Below, piece by piece: positions 26,686-36,312 of a stretch of 53,709 nucleotides of DNA. Origin of the DNA: Pandoraea sp. ASV26 (GTDB lineage Bacteria > Pseudomonadota > Gammaproteobacteria > Burkholderiales > Burkholderiaceae); the NCBI RefSeq assembly GCF_016428915.1, contig NZ_JAELTP010000032.1:1-53709 (forward strand). The letters are read 5' to 3'. Position numbers and translations under genes: made by a program. How positions within the stretch are numbered: position 1 is the stretch's first letter; every line of letters begins with the position of its first letter. The notes below the pieces were generated by a model, which was not told the origin of the DNA, did no database searches, and saw only the letters and a program-made list of their open reading frames with translations.

Positions 26686-26790
26686 CGACACCCAGCGTTC
26701 CCAGCACGTCCAGCAGGCCGAAGCCATTTGCCAAGGCCAGCCTGCTGCGCCTCCCGTCCCGATCTCCCTCATTCTTGGCTCCCACTCAAA

Positions 26791-26814
26791 TACTGTATAA
26801 AAACACAGTATAAT
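26791..26814 (+). promoter_or_regulatory. LexA (SOS) box overlapping a -10 element
   Basis: TACTGTATAAAAACACAGTA at 26791-26810 fits the LexA consensus CTG-N10-CAG with matching flanks on both sides. A perfect TATAAT (26809-26814) overlaps its right end, so LexA binding would block RNA polymerase. The only gene in position is the radical SAM gene starting at 26877. Confidence 0.8.
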
Positions 26815-26876
26815 GACGAGCATTCCTCGCGGATGCCCGGCATTCGCCCCGCGGACCGCCATCAAGGAGACAAGCC

Positions 26877-28058
26877 ATGGCTTCCTCATTCGCGCCGCCC
26901 CCGTCGCGCAAGGGCCGGGGCGCTACCGCCAATCTCGAATCGCGCTATTCCGAGTTCCGCCGCGAAAGCGATGAAACGCGTCACGAATCGGACGCCGCCC
27001 AAGAATGCGAGGTCAAGTTCGTAACGCAAGTCGCGCTGGAGAACGCGCGCACGATCATCTCTCGCAACCAATCGGCCGACATCCCTTTCGATCGCTCGAT
27101 CAACCCTTACCGAGGCTGCGAGCACGGCTGCACCTACTGTTTTGCGCGTCCGACACACGCCTATCTCGGGCTGTCACCCGGACTCGATTTCGAAACCCGC
27201 CTGTACGCAAAGCACAACGCCGCCGAGCGTCTCGATGCCGAACTGCGCAAACGCGGCTATCAGCCCGCCCTGCTCGCGCTCGGCGCAAACACCGACCCCT
27301 ATCAGCCCATCGAGCGCGAGTACCGCATCACGCGCAGTGTGCTCGAAGTGCTGGAACGCTTCGGCCACCCGGTCGGCATCACGACGAAATCCGCTCTGGT
27401 CACCCGGGACATCGACATCCTGTCGCGCATGGCGCAGCGCGGTCTGGCCCGCGTTTTCATTTCGGTGGGAACACTCGACGCGGACATCGCCCGCAAGATG
27501 GAGCCGCGCGCCAATACCCCGCCGCGTCGCATCGAAGCCATACGCAAGCTGACGGAGGCTGGCATCCCTACCGGCGTGATCGTGGCGCCGATCGTGCCGG
27601 CGCTGACCGATTTCGACATCGAGCGGGTATTGACGACGGCGGCGCAAGCCGGTGCCACGTATGCGGGATACGTGATGCTCAGACTGCCCCGCGAGGTGCA
27701 CGACGTTTTTGTCGACTGGCTGGAGACGCATTACCCGATGCGGGCACGCCACGTGATGAGCCTGATCGAGCAGGTGCGCGACGGCAAACACAACAGTTCC
27801 GAATTCGGCACGCGTATGCGGGGCACGGGTTTGCACGCCGAGTTGATCGGCCAGCGCTTTCATCTGGCCGCCCGCAGGTTGGGACTCAATCAGGCCAGAC
27901 CACCATTGCGCAACGATCAGTTCAAAGTGCCGGAGCCAATAGCCTCCCCGGTGGAAGGCGCGGTGATTACCCCGAAATCGCGTCGGCAATCCGCGACCGC
28001 CGGACAGGGCCAAAGCGACGTTACGGGTAAAGTCGACCCGCAAATGCCGCTCTTTTAA
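26877..28058 (+). CDS. PA0069-family radical SAM protein (SPL-like), SOS-controlled
   Basis: This 393-residue radical SAM protein has its [4Fe-4S] cluster cysteines at C81, C85 and C88 (GCEHGCTYCFARPTH), the CX3CX2C arrangement shared with spore photoproduct lyase. The segment DIPFDRSINPYRGC is typical of the PA0069 family. The N-terminus is basic (ASSFAPPPSRKGRGATANLE), which suits nucleic-acid contact. ATG at 26877 follows AAGGAGA. A LexA box lies 67 bases upstream, pointing to a DNA damage role. The reaction of the family is not established. Confidence 0.88.
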   Translation: MASSFAPPPSRKGRGATANLESRYSEFRRESDETRHESDAAQECEVKFVTQVALENARTIISRNQSADIPFDRSINPYRGCEHGCTYCFARPTHAYLGLSPGLDFETRLYAKHNAAERLDAELRKRGYQPALLALGANTDPYQPIEREYRITRSVLEVLERFGHPVGITTKSALVTRDIDILSRMAQRGLARVFISVGTLDADIARKMEPRANTPPRRIEAIRKLTEAGIPTGVIVAPIVPALTDFDIERVLTTAAQAGATYAGYVMLRLPREVHDVFVDWLETHYPMRARHVMSLIEQVRDGKHNSSEFGTRMRGTGLHAELIGQRFHLAARRLGLNQARPPLRNDQFKVPEPIASPVEGAVITPKSRRQSATAGQGQSDVTGKVDPQMPLF

Positions 28059-28182
28059 GCCAACCTGTCGCACCAATACGCCAGTTGCGCCCCAACGCAT
28101 TCTGCGAGGCAACGCGCCGCGACATACCTCGGCATCACGCGCCCATCGTCGCCCGCCCCGCTCCGCCTTTCCCAGTTCCCGC

Positions 28183-28671
28183 TTACTCCTCGACGTGGAT
28201 GGTGAGCGTCTCCTTGATCTCCTCCATCACCACGTAGCTCTTCGACTGCACCGCGCCCGGCAATTGCAGGAGGATGTCGCCGAGCAGCTTCCGGTACTCG
28301 GACATCTCCCGAATGCGCGCCTTGATCAGATAGTCGAAGTCACCGGAAATCAGGTGGCACTCCATCACCTCGGGGATGCGCAGGACTTCCCGGCGGAACT
28401 GATCGAACATGTTGCCGGACTTGTGGTCCAGCGTGATCTCGACGAACACCAGCAACGACGCCCCAAGTGCCGCCGGATTCACCCGGGCGAAGTACCCCAT
28501 GATCACGCCATCGCGCTCCATGCGCTTCACGCGCTCGATGCAGGGCGTGATCGACAGGCCGACCTGCTCGGAGAGGTCTTTCATCGACATCCGCCCGTCC
28601 TGTTGAAGCAGCGTGAGGATGCGCCGATCGAGCCGATCCAGCGTCCGGACCGATTGTTGCTGGACTCTCAT
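28183..28671 (-). CDS. Lrp/AsnC-family regulator of alanine catabolism
   Basis: This 162-residue regulator has an N-terminal helix-turn-helix ([40 protein letters not shown]) and a C-terminal RAM ligand domain ([11 protein letters not shown]). It is divergent from dadA, 104 bases away, and the next gene is alanine dehydrogenase. It therefore probably activates dadA and ald in response to alanine or leucine, as known for Lrp and DadR homologues. It could equally be called lrp or dadR. Confidence 0.9.
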   Translation of the reverse strand: MRVQQQSVRTLDRLDRRILTLLQQDGRMSMKDLSEQVGLSITPCIERVKRMERDGVIMGYFARVNPAALGASLLVFVEITLDHKSGNMFDQFRREVLRIPEVMECHLISGDFDYLIKARIREMSEYRKLLGDILLQLPGAVQSKSYVVMEEIKETLTIHVEE

Positions 28672-28732
28672 TATTTATTCCTGAATTTCATCCATATTCA
28701 TTAACTAAACCTAGCAATCCGAGAATAGCATG

Positions 28733-28746
28733 CCAGTTATTACTGG
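28733..28746. promoter_or_regulatory. Candidate Lrp-type operator upstream of dadA
   Basis: CCAGT (28733-28737) and ACTGG (28742-28746) form a dyad around TATT, 30 bases before the dadA ATG in the divergent promoter region. It is a plausible site for the neighbouring Lrp-type regulator, although Lrp sites are degenerate. Confidence 0.35.
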
Positions 28747-28775
28747 ATAACTATGGTTTTACAGGAGTCAACGCA

Positions 28776-30062
28776 ATGAAGGTCATCGTTCTCGGTAGCG
28801 GCGTCATTGGCGTAACCAGCGCCTATTACCTGGCGAAGGCCGGGCACGACGTCACGGTGCTCGATCGCCAGGCCGGTCCGGCACTCGAGACCAGCTTCGG
28901 CAACGCCGGCCAGATTTCACCGGGCTACGCCTCGCCGTGGGCGGCACCGGGCATTCCGACGAAGGCCATCAAGTGGTTGTTCCAAAAGCACGCGCCGCTC
29001 GCCATCCGTCCTGACGGCACGTTGACGCAACTCAAGTGGCTCTATCAGATGCTGCGCAATTGCACGCCGGAGCGTTACGCCGTCAACAAGGAACGCATGG
29101 TGCGGATCGCTGAATACAGCCGCGATTGCTTCCGTTCGCTGCGCGCCGAGACCGGCATTCCCTATGAAGGCCGTCAGGCAGGCACGCTGCAACTGTTCCG
29201 TACCGAAGAACAACTGGCGAACGCCGCGCGCGACATCGCGGTGCTCGAAGACGCGGGCGTGCCGTTCGAACTGCTCGACAGCACCGCACTCGCCAGCGCA
29301 GAACCGGCGTTGGCCGCCGTCTCACACAAGCTCACCGGCGGCCTGCGTCTGCCGAATGACGAGACCGGCGACTGCCAGTTGTTCACTACGCGTCTCGCGG
29401 CAATGGCCGAAGCCCTCGGCGTGAAGTTCCGCTACGACATGCCGATCGACGGTCTGCAAGTCGCTGGCGACAAGATCGAAGGCGTGGTTTGCGCGGGCAC
29501 GATGCAGCGCGCCGACGCCTATGTCGTCGCGCTCGGCTCTTACTCCACGCCGTTCCTGCGCGGTATCGTCGACATTCCGGTCTACCCGCTCAAGGGCTAC
29601 TCCATCACCGTGCCGATCGTCGACGCATCGCGCGCCCCGGTGTCGACCATTCTCGACGAGACCTACAAGATTGCCGTCACCCGTTTCGACGACAGGATCC
29701 GCGTCGGCGGCATGGCCGAAGTGGTCGGTTACAACAAGACGCTCAATCCGGCACGTCGCGCCACGCTCGAAATGGTGGTGAACGATCTGTATCCGGGTGC
29801 CGGGAACACGGCCGAAGCTTCGTTCTGGACCGGCCTGCGCCCGATGACCCCGGACGGCACGCCGATTGTCGGCGCCACTGCCCTGCGCAATCTGTTCCTG
29901 AACACCGGCCACGGCACGCTGGGCTGGACGATGTCCTGCGGCTCGGGCCAATTGCTGGCCGATCTCATGTCAGGGCGCCGGCCGGCAATTCTGGCCGACG
30001 ATCTGTCAGTGGCGCGCTACCACGGCGGGTCCGAGGCTCAGGCCCAACCGGCCTTTGCCTGA
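28776..30062 (+). CDS. dadA: D-amino acid dehydrogenase DadA
   Basis: DadA is an FAD enzyme at the inner face of the cytoplasmic membrane that oxidises D-alanine and other D-amino acids to keto acids, feeding electrons to quinone. The 428-residue product starts [20 protein letters not shown], with the FAD-binding GSGVIG at residues 7-12. The late segment [20 protein letters not shown] and the closing [14 protein letters not shown] are DadA hallmarks. An ACAGGAG ribosome-binding site precedes the ATG. It is followed by a terminator, then ald. Confidence 0.95.
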   Translation: MKVIVLGSGVIGVTSAYYLAKAGHDVTVLDRQAGPALETSFGNAGQISPGYASPWAAPGIPTKAIKWLFQKHAPLAIRPDGTLTQLKWLYQMLRNCTPERYAVNKERMVRIAEYSRDCFRSLRAETGIPYEGRQAGTLQLFRTEEQLANAARDIAVLEDAGVPFELLDSTALASAEPALAAVSHKLTGGLRLPNDETGDCQLFTTRLAAMAEALGVKFRYDMPIDGLQVAGDKIEGVVCAGTMQRADAYVVALGSYSTPFLRGIVDIPVYPLKGYSITVPIVDASRAPVSTILDETYKIAVTRFDDRIRVGGMAEVVGYNKTLNPARRATLEMVVNDLYPGAGNTAEASFWTGLRPMTPDGTPIVGATALRNLFLNTGHGTLGWTMSCGSGQLLADLMSGRRPAILADDLSVARYHGGSEAQAQPAFA

Positions 30063-30070
30063 TCTCACGA

Positions 30071-30095
30071 ACGGCACCTTCGGGTGCCGTTTTTG
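30071..30095 (+). terminator. Rho-independent terminator after dadA
   Basis: Stem ACGGCACC (30071-30078) and GGTGCCGT (30083-30090) with a TTCG-type tetraloop and a following TTTTTG. It separates dadA from ald, so ald probably has its own promoter in 30096-30167. Confidence 0.88.
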
Positions 30096-30167
30096 TTTGG
30101 GCCGCAGCAAGGTTTGCATGAGAAGTACCCGCTTTTTGTTGTCACATCACAAGAAAGGAGACGCATC

Positions 30168-31301
30168 ATGAAAATCGGTGTACCCAAGGAGATCAAGAAC
30201 CACGAATACCGCGTAGGCATGACGCCCGCAGCCGTACGCGAAGTGGTGGCACGCGGGCACGAAGTGTGGATCGAGACACAGGCCGGTGAAGGCATCGGCA
30301 TGGATGACACGGTCTACGCTGCCGCCGGTGCGCGCATTGCCGCCAATGCTGCCGACGTGTTCGAGCGCGCCGAACTCATCGTCAAGGTCAAAGAGCCTCA
30401 GGCAGTCGAGCGCGCCCGGCTTCGTCCCCATCACACGCTATTCACGTATCTCCATCTCGCCCCCGATCCCGAGCAGACCCGGGACCTGATCAAGAGCGGC
30501 GCCACGTGCATCGCGTACGAGACGGTAACGTCCGTGAATGGCGGCCTGCCGCTGCTTGCGCCCATGTCCGAGGTCGCGGGACGCATGTCGATTCAGGCCG
30601 GGGCAACCGCGCTTGAAAAGACGCATGGCGGGCTGGGGCTTCTGCTCTCGGGCGTGCCGGGCGTGGAGGCGGGCAGAGTCGTGATTCTGGGCGGGGGTGT
30701 CGTCGGCACTAACGCAGCCACCGTCGCCATAGGCATCGGCGCACAAGTCACGGTCATCGACAAATCGGTCGACGCATTGCGCCGCATCAGTGCGCAGTTC
30801 GGCGGCCGGGTGCAGACGGTCTACTCGACGCAGCACGCCATCGAAACCCATTTGCGCGAAGCCGATCTTGTCATCGGTGGCGTGCTCATTCCGGGGGCGG
30901 CGGCCCCCAGACTCATCACCCGCGCCATGCTCAGCCTCATGCGCAAGGGGGCGGTGATCGTCGACGTGGCCATCGATCAGGGCGGTTGCTGCGAGACATC
31001 GCACGCGACAACGCATGCCGATCCGGTGTACGTGGTGGACGGCGTTGTGCATTACTGCGTGGCCAATATGCCGGGCGGTGTGCCGCGCACGTCGACATTC
31101 GCCCTAAATAACGTGACCTTGCCGTTCATCCTGCAACTGGCCGATCACGGCCCCGTCGCCGCCATGCTCGCCGATCCGCACCTGCTCGCCGGGCTCAATG
31201 TGGTGCGCGGCATGGTGACCAACCGAGGCGTTGCCGACGCATTGGGTCTGGTCTATCACGACCCGCATGCCGTGCTGGCCAACTTGCCGGCCGCGGCATA
31301 G
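30168..31301 (+). CDS. ald: Alanine dehydrogenase
   Basis: Ald converts L-alanine to pyruvate and ammonia with NAD+. The 377-residue product begins [20 protein letters not shown]. It has the NAD-binding [21 protein letters not shown] and the substrate-site stretch [23 protein letters not shown] at 30168 follows an AAAGGAG site. With DadA it covers both alanine enantiomers, a sensible unit under the nearby Lrp-type regulator. Confidence 0.95.
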   Translation: MKIGVPKEIKNHEYRVGMTPAAVREVVARGHEVWIETQAGEGIGMDDTVYAAAGARIAANAADVFERAELIVKVKEPQAVERARLRPHHTLFTYLHLAPDPEQTRDLIKSGATCIAYETVTSVNGGLPLLAPMSEVAGRMSIQAGATALEKTHGGLGLLLSGVPGVEAGRVVILGGGVVGTNAATVAIGIGAQVTVIDKSVDALRRISAQFGGRVQTVYSTQHAIETHLREADLVIGGVLIPGAAAPRLITRAMLSLMRKGAVIVDVAIDQGGCCETSHATTHADPVYVVDGVVHYCVANMPGGVPRTSTFALNNVTLPFILQLADHGPVAAMLADPHLLAGLNVVRGMVTNRGVADALGLVYHDPHAVLANLPAAA

Positions 31302-31316
31302 TCTCGCTGGCCGTTG

Positions 31317-31352
31317 GCGAAGCGCCGGACGACATCACGCCCGGCGCTTCGC
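31317..31352. terminator. Hairpin between convergent ald and RND permease gene
   Basis: A perfect 12-bp stem, GCGAAGCGCCGG (31317-31328) and CCGGCGCTTCGC (31341-31352), has a 12-base loop. There is no T-run on the plus side, so termination here would be weak or Rho-assisted. The following 31350-31393 is an imperfect repeat of TTCAC-like units. Confidence 0.4.
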
Positions 31353-31393
31353 GAACTTCACCAACTTCACGAACCTCATTCACTTCACTCACT

Positions 31394-34300
31394 TCATTCC
31401 GGCGCCCGCGTCTCCTGCGGCTCCTGGCGCCCCCTGCGCTCCCGGAACCAGACACTTGCCCGGTCGAGATAGAGGTAGATGACGGGGGTCGTAAATAGCG
31501 TAAGCGCTTGGGAGAGCACCAACCCACCGACCATTGCGTACCCAAGCGGGCGCCGCAACTCCGACCCTGCCCCCGTGCCCAGCATCAATGGCAACCCCGC
31601 AAGCAGCGCACACATCGTCGTCATCATGATCGGACGGAAGCGCAGCAGGCACGCCTGATAAATCGACTCCTGCGGCGATAGCCCCTGGTCGCGCTCAGCG
31701 GTGAGCGCAAAGTCGACCATCATTATCCCGTTCTTCTTCACGATCCCGATCAGCAAGATGATGCCGATTAGCGCAATCACGCTCAGATCCTGCCCGGCGA
31801 GCATCAGAATCAGCAGTGCGCCGACCCCGGCGGAAGGCAGCGTCGAGAGGATCGTGAGCGGATGGATATAGCTCTCGTAGAGCAAGCCGAGCACGATGTA
31901 CACGGCGACCAGCGCCGCCAGAATGAGGTACGGCTGCGTCGACAGCGAGTCGCGGAAGGCCTGCGCCGTGCCCTGGAAATTACCGTTGAGCGAGAGCGGG
32001 AGATTCATCTGCGCCTGCGTCTGGCGAATCGCATCGACCGCTTCGCCGAGCGACACACCCGGCGCCAGATTGAACGACAGCGTGACCGCCGGAAACTGGC
32101 TCTGGTGGCTGATCAGCAGATAGTTGGTCTTACTCCGATCGACGCGGACAAACGTAGAAAGCGGCACCCGATTCCCCGTCGTCGGCGACGTCAGATAGAG
32201 CTTGTCGAGCAGCACCGGATCGGCCTGCAAGGCCGGCGTGACCTCCATGACAACGTGGTAGCTGTTGATCTGCGTGAAGTACTGCGCAATCTGCCGCTGC
32301 CCGATGGCGTCGTACAGCGTGGATTCGATGAGCGCCGGCGAAATGCCGAAGCTCGACGCCCGGTCACGGTCGATGGTGAGCGTCGCTGTCGCGGCGTTGC
32401 TCTGCTGGTCGGTCGCAAGGTCCGTGAGTTGCGGCAACCGGCGCAGCCGTTCGAGCAGCAGGGGCGCCCAGTGATTGAGTTCGTTGATGTCCGCGTCGGT
32501 CAGCGTGTACTGGTACTGCGTACGCGCGAGGCGTCCGCCAACGTTGATATCCTGCCCGGCCTGCAAGAACAGGTTGATGCCTTCGAGCTGCGCGAGCTTA
32601 GGCCGTAATCGCGCGATGACCTGATCCGCGGAGAGCTTGCGTCCAGCCGCTTTGGGTTTGAGATTGATATAGAACGTGGCGGTATTGGCGGTGTTGTTAC
32701 CGGTGTTGGCGACGAAGCTCAGAACATCGGGATCCTGGCGCACGACATCGGCCACACGAACCACGCGCTCGCTCATCAACGCGAACGACGTATCCTGCGC
32801 AGATTCCGCGAAACCGAATATGAACCCCGTGTCCTGCTGCGGGAAGAAGCCCTTCGGAATCACGATGTAGAGCACGGCCGTGAGTGCGAGCGTCGCAAGG
32901 AACACCAGCAGCGTTGCAAACTGATGCTCCAGCACGACATGCAAGCCGCGTCGATACCCGCTCTGCATATGCTCGAAGCCCGCCTCGAACCAGCGATACA
33001 CGCGGCCGTGCTGCTCTGGCGGCGTATGTCGCAGAAACCGGGAACATAGCATCGGCGTGAGCGTGAGAGACACGATCACCGAGATGGCGATGGTCAACGT
33101 CACCGTAATGGCGAACTCCCGGAAAAGCCGTCCGACGATCCCGCTCATCAGCAGCAGCGGAATGAAAACGGCCACGAGCGACACCGAGATCGACACGATG
33201 GTGAAACCGATTTCGCCCGCCCCGCGATAAGCGGCCTCCATCGGCGCCATACCGTCTTCCACGTGACGGTAGATGTTCTCAAGCATCACGATGGCGTCGT
33301 CGACGACGAAGCCCACGGAGATCGTGAGCGCCATGAGCGAGAGGTTGTCGAGACTGAAGCCGACCATATACATCAAGGCCGCCGTCCCCATCATCGCGAG
33401 CGGCACCGTCACCGCGGGGATCAGCGTCGCCGGCAGATTGCGCAGGAACAGGAAGATCACCAGCACCACCAGCACGCCGGTGAGCACCAGTGTGAACTCG
33501 ACGTCCTCGACCGACGCCCGGATCGTCTGCGTTCGGTCGGTGAGGATGCTCACCTCGACCGCCGGGGGTATCGATGCCTGCAAGCGCGGCAGCGCCGCCT
33601 TGATGCGCTCGACCGTGGCAATGACGTTGGCCCCCGGCTGCTTCGTCACCGCCAGAAACACCGAGCGTCCGCTCTTGAGCGGCTCGCTCTGCGGCATGGC
33701 AGCCCCGCGGAACGCCCAGCCCGCAAACCGCATATTTTCCGGCCCGGCTACCGCTTGCCCCAGATCGCGGACCCGCACCGGCGCTCCCCCCCGATAGGCG
33801 ACGATCACCTCGTTCCAAAGCACCGGATCGAGCAGTTGGCCGTTGTCGTAGACCGTCACGCTCTGGCGTGGCCCGTCGAAACTCCCCTTGGGCGTATTGA
33901 CCGTCGCAGTGACCAGCGCGCCCCGCACGCTCTCCAGATCAAGCCCGAGCGCAGCCACCTTGTCCGGGTCCAGTTGAATGCGGATGGCAGGCTTTTGCAC
34001 GCCCCCGATGTTCACCAACCCAACGCCGTCGATCTGCGAGATTTGCTGCGCGAGCACGTTGTCGGCGTAGTCGTTGACGACGGTGAGCGGCAACGTGTCC
34101 GACCTCACAGCCATCAGCAGAATCGGCGAGTCGGCCGGATTGATCTTGCGGTACGTCGGTGGGCTCGGCAGGTTGTTCGGCAACTGTCCGCCCGCGGCAT
34201 TGATGGCGGCTTGTACGTCGACTGCGGCCGCATCGATGTTGCGATTCAAGTCGAACTGCAACGTGATCGATGTCGAGCCCAGCGCACTGGTCGACGTCAT

Positions 34301-34537
34301 CTGCGTGAGGCCCGCGATCAGGGAGAACTGTCGCTCAAGCGGCGTGGCAATGTTCGACGCCATCGTCGACGGGTCCGCGCCGGGCAGCGTGACAGACACC
34401 TGAATCGTGGGGAAATCGACCTGCGGCAAGGGCGCGACCGGTAGCAATGGCCACGCCGCTACACCGACCAGAAAGAGCGCCGCTGCTAGCAGCGAGGTGC
34501 CGATGGGCCGTTTGATGAATGCGGCGGAGATTGACAT
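31394..34537 (-). CDS. RND efflux permease (MdtB/MdtC-like, HAE1)
   Basis: This is a proton-driven RND pump subunit of the inner membrane with 1047 residues, the normal length. It begins ISAAFIKRPIGTSLLAAALF. Two repeats of one plus five membrane spans flank large periplasmic loops. The proton-relay segment GFVVDDAIVMLENIYRH in the first half is intact, as is VKKNGIMMVDFAL in the second. It is closest in style to MdtC/MuxC types for drugs, bile salts or similar compounds. ATG at 34537 fits; it follows the fusion protein gene by 29 bases. Only one permease is present, unlike the paired MdtB-MdtC arrangement, and no outer membrane channel gene is adjacent. Confidence 0.92.
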   Translation of the reverse strand: MSISAAFIKRPIGTSLLAAALFLVGVAAWPLLPVAPLPQVDFPTIQVSVTLPGADPSTMASNIATPLERQFSLIAGLTQMTSTSALGSTSITLQFDLNRNIDAAAVDVQAAINAAGGQLPNNLPSPPTYRKINPADSPILLMAVRSDTLPLTVVNDYADNVLAQQISQIDGVGLVNIGGVQKPAIRIQLDPDKVAALGLDLESVRGALVTATVNTPKGSFDGPRQSVTVYDNGQLLDPVLWNEVIVAYRGGAPVRVRDLGQAVAGPENMRFAGWAFRGAAMPQSEPLKSGRSVFLAVTKQPGANVIATVERIKAALPRLQASIPPAVEVSILTDRTQTIRASVEDVEFTLVLTGVLVVLVIFLFLRNLPATLIPAVTVPLAMMGTAALMYMVGFSLDNLSLMALTISVGFVVDDAIVMLENIYRHVEDGMAPMEAAYRGAGEIGFTIVSISVSLVAVFIPLLLMSGIVGRLFREFAITVTLTIAISVIVSLTLTPMLCSRFLRHTPPEQHGRVYRWFEAGFEHMQSGYRRGLHVVLEHQFATLLVFLATLALTAVLYIVIPKGFFPQQDTGFIFGFAESAQDTSFALMSERVVRVADVVRQDPDVLSFVANTGNNTANTATFYINLKPKAAGRKLSADQVIARLRPKLAQLEGINLFLQAGQDINVGGRLARTQYQYTLTDADINELNHWAPLLLERLRRLPQLTDLATDQQSNAATATLTIDRDRASSFGISPALIESTLYDAIGQRQIAQYFTQINSYHVVMEVTPALQADPVLLDKLYLTSPTTGNRVPLSTFVRVDRSKTNYLLISHQSQFPAVTLSFNLAPGVSLGEAVDAIRQTQAQMNLPLSLNGNFQGTAQAFRDSLSTQPYLILAALVAVYIVLGLLYESYIHPLTILSTLPSAGVGALLILMLAGQDLSVIALIGIILLIGIVKKNGIMMVDFALTAERDQGLSPQESIYQACLLRFRPIMMTTMCALLAGLPLMLGTGAGSELRRPLGYAMVGGLVLSQALTLFTTPVIYLYLDRASVWFRERRGRQEPQETRAPE

Positions 34538-34566
34538 GGGCGAGTGTGCTGAGGTCGGCGCGCGCG

Positions 34567-35865
34567 CTACTGACCCGCGGGACCTGACGCCCCGGACGGG
34601 GTGCCCACCGACGATGCCGATGGCGGTGTCGACGCAGTACCCGGCGGCGTTGTCCGGGCCGAGCCCGCCCCGCCGCCTGATCCGTTGCGTACCTCCGTAA
34701 CCGACGCCCCGGGACGCAGCTTGAGTTGTCCATCGACGACCACGCGCGTGCCCGCCGTCAGGCCGCTTTCGATGATGGCCTGATTGCCCTGTGTGACGCC
34801 CACTTTTACGGGCTGCACAGCCGCTTTGCCCTGCCCGTTCACCACGTACACGAAGGTTCCGGAAGGCCCGTTCTGCACAACGGACGCGTCGAGCGCAATC
34901 GCCTGCTTCATCACCCCAAGCGTGAGCCGCGCATTGACATACTGCCCCGGCCACAGACGATGGCTGGCGTTGGCGAACGTCGCCTTGAGCTGCACCGTGC
35001 CGCTCGTGTTGTCGATCTGATTGTTGATGAGCGTGAGCTTGCCCGACGCCAGCTTCGCACCGCCGTTTCGAGCGTAGGCATCAACCACCAGCCCGGCATT
35101 GCCCGCCGTCTGCATCGCGGCATTCACGGCGCCGACCGCTTCCTCCGGCAAGGTGAACAGCACCGTGATCGGGTCGATCTGATTGACGACGACGATGCCG
35201 CTCGCGTCGGCCGCGTGCACGATGTTCCCGACGTCGATCAACCGCACCCCGGTGCGTCCGTCGATGGGGGACCGGATCGACGTGTAGTCGAGTTGTACGG
35301 CCGCATAGTCGATCTGTGCCTGATCGGTCAGTACCGCAGCTTCGAGTTGTTTGACGAGCGCTGCCTGCGTATCCGCCTGCTGTTGGGGCGACGCCCCTTG
35401 TGCTGCCAGCGTCTGGTAGCGCTTCAGATCGAGACGCGCATTGACGAGCTGCGCGACATCACGCGCCTTCGTGGCGCGCGCCTGTTCGAGTTGCGCCCGG
35501 TACGGCCTCGCGTCGATCTGCACGAGCAGGTCGCCCGCCTTCACATCCTGCCCTTCGGAGAACGCCACTCGCTCGATTTGGCCGTCGACGCGGGCGCGCA
35601 CGGTGACGGACGTCGTCGCCTGCACGGTGCCGATCCCGATAACGTAGCGCGGCAGGTCCGCCGACGTGACGACGCTCGAGACGACGGCGATGGGTGGAGG
35701 GGGCGGGGCCGGCGGCGGGGCACGATGCGCGATCCAGCGCCAGATCAGCAGCGCGACGATCACCAATGCGGCGAGCGCGATCCAGCGCCAGCGACGCGAC
35801 GGGCCAGGCCGGCGCGAGCCCGCAGGCGCGGAGCCGGGATTGTCGTTCGCCGTGGGTTGCGTCAT
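34567..35865 (-). CDS. RND efflux membrane fusion protein (MdtA-like)
   Basis: This periplasmic adaptor of the tripartite pump has 432 residues. A single N-terminal membrane anchor (IALAALVIVALLIWRWIA) is followed by a proline-rich stretch. The lipoyl half-motifs (VRARVDGQIERVAFSEGQDV; DYTSIRSPIDGRTGVRLIDVG) flank the alpha-helical hairpin, and beta-barrel domains follow. The tail is long and rich in Gly, Ser, Pro and Thr. ATG at 35865 follows GGGAGGC. It is the first gene of the two-gene pump operon. Confidence 0.92.
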   Translation of the reverse strand: MTQPTANDNPGSAPAGSRRPGPSRRWRWIALAALVIVALLIWRWIAHRAPPPAPPPPPIAVVSSVVTSADLPRYVIGIGTVQATTSVTVRARVDGQIERVAFSEGQDVKAGDLLVQIDARPYRAQLEQARATKARDVAQLVNARLDLKRYQTLAAQGASPQQQADTQAALVKQLEAAVLTDQAQIDYAAVQLDYTSIRSPIDGRTGVRLIDVGNIVHAADASGIVVVNQIDPITVLFTLPEEAVGAVNAAMQTAGNAGLVVDAYARNGGAKLASGKLTLINNQIDNTSGTVQLKATFANASHRLWPGQYVNARLTLGVMKQAIALDASVVQNGPSGTFVYVVNGQGKAAVQPVKVGVTQGNQAIIESGLTAGTRVVVDGQLKLRPGASVTEVRNGSGGGAGSARTTPPGTASTPPSASSVGTPSGASGPAGQ

Positions 35866-36312
35866 GCCGCCTCCCTGGGGAGTCCGATCCAGAATGGCCG
35901 GGGGTTTGTCGCGGTGGCGGCCGGCGCCGTCTGACGCTGCGACAAACGTAATGTTGTCCCGGTCATACGGCGGGACGTGTTCCGAGTGTGTCGCATCTGC
36001 GCGGGGCTCGCAGTCGGCATTTTCCCTGCCTGTACAAGGCTTTGCCAGCGTGCAGACAGCGGACTGCCATACTCGTGCCATGCAGGCGTATGGGCATTTT
36101 CTGTGGATTCCAAACGTCTGTTTTACCGACGCCGGTATCGCCCGCGAATTGGCGGGTGGTCCGCGCCACGCCTCGCGCTTTGGACATGGGCACACTCACT
36201 TCGTTATACTTGCCCAATCTCGACGGCGCCCGCCGGTCGCCCCCGGTACACAGGCACGCGCTGCCGCGCAGCATCCTGCCAGCCCCAAGCCGTCAATGTC
36301 CATGAGCAAGTG
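35866..36312. other. Divergent promoter region between the RND operon and ubiG
   Basis: 447 bases with no convincing gene. An inverted repeat TTTGTCGC (35905-35912) and GCGACAAA (35939-35946) lies 40-80 bases before the fusion protein gene and may be an operator for pump control. On the ubiG side TTGGAC (36180-36185) and TATACT (36205-36210), 19 bases apart, form a weak promoter candidate about 100 bases before the start. No regulator gene is adjacent. Confidence 0.45.

Noticed and set aside
24562-26889. 775-codon open frame on the minus strand
   Set aside because: It lies antisense to three well-supported genes (META lipoprotein, TM2, DUF2520) and has no recognisable domain; long antisense frames are common at this GC content.
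33263-34444. 393-codon open frame on the plus strand
   Set aside because: Antisense shadow of the RND permease gene; Arg/His-rich with no domain.
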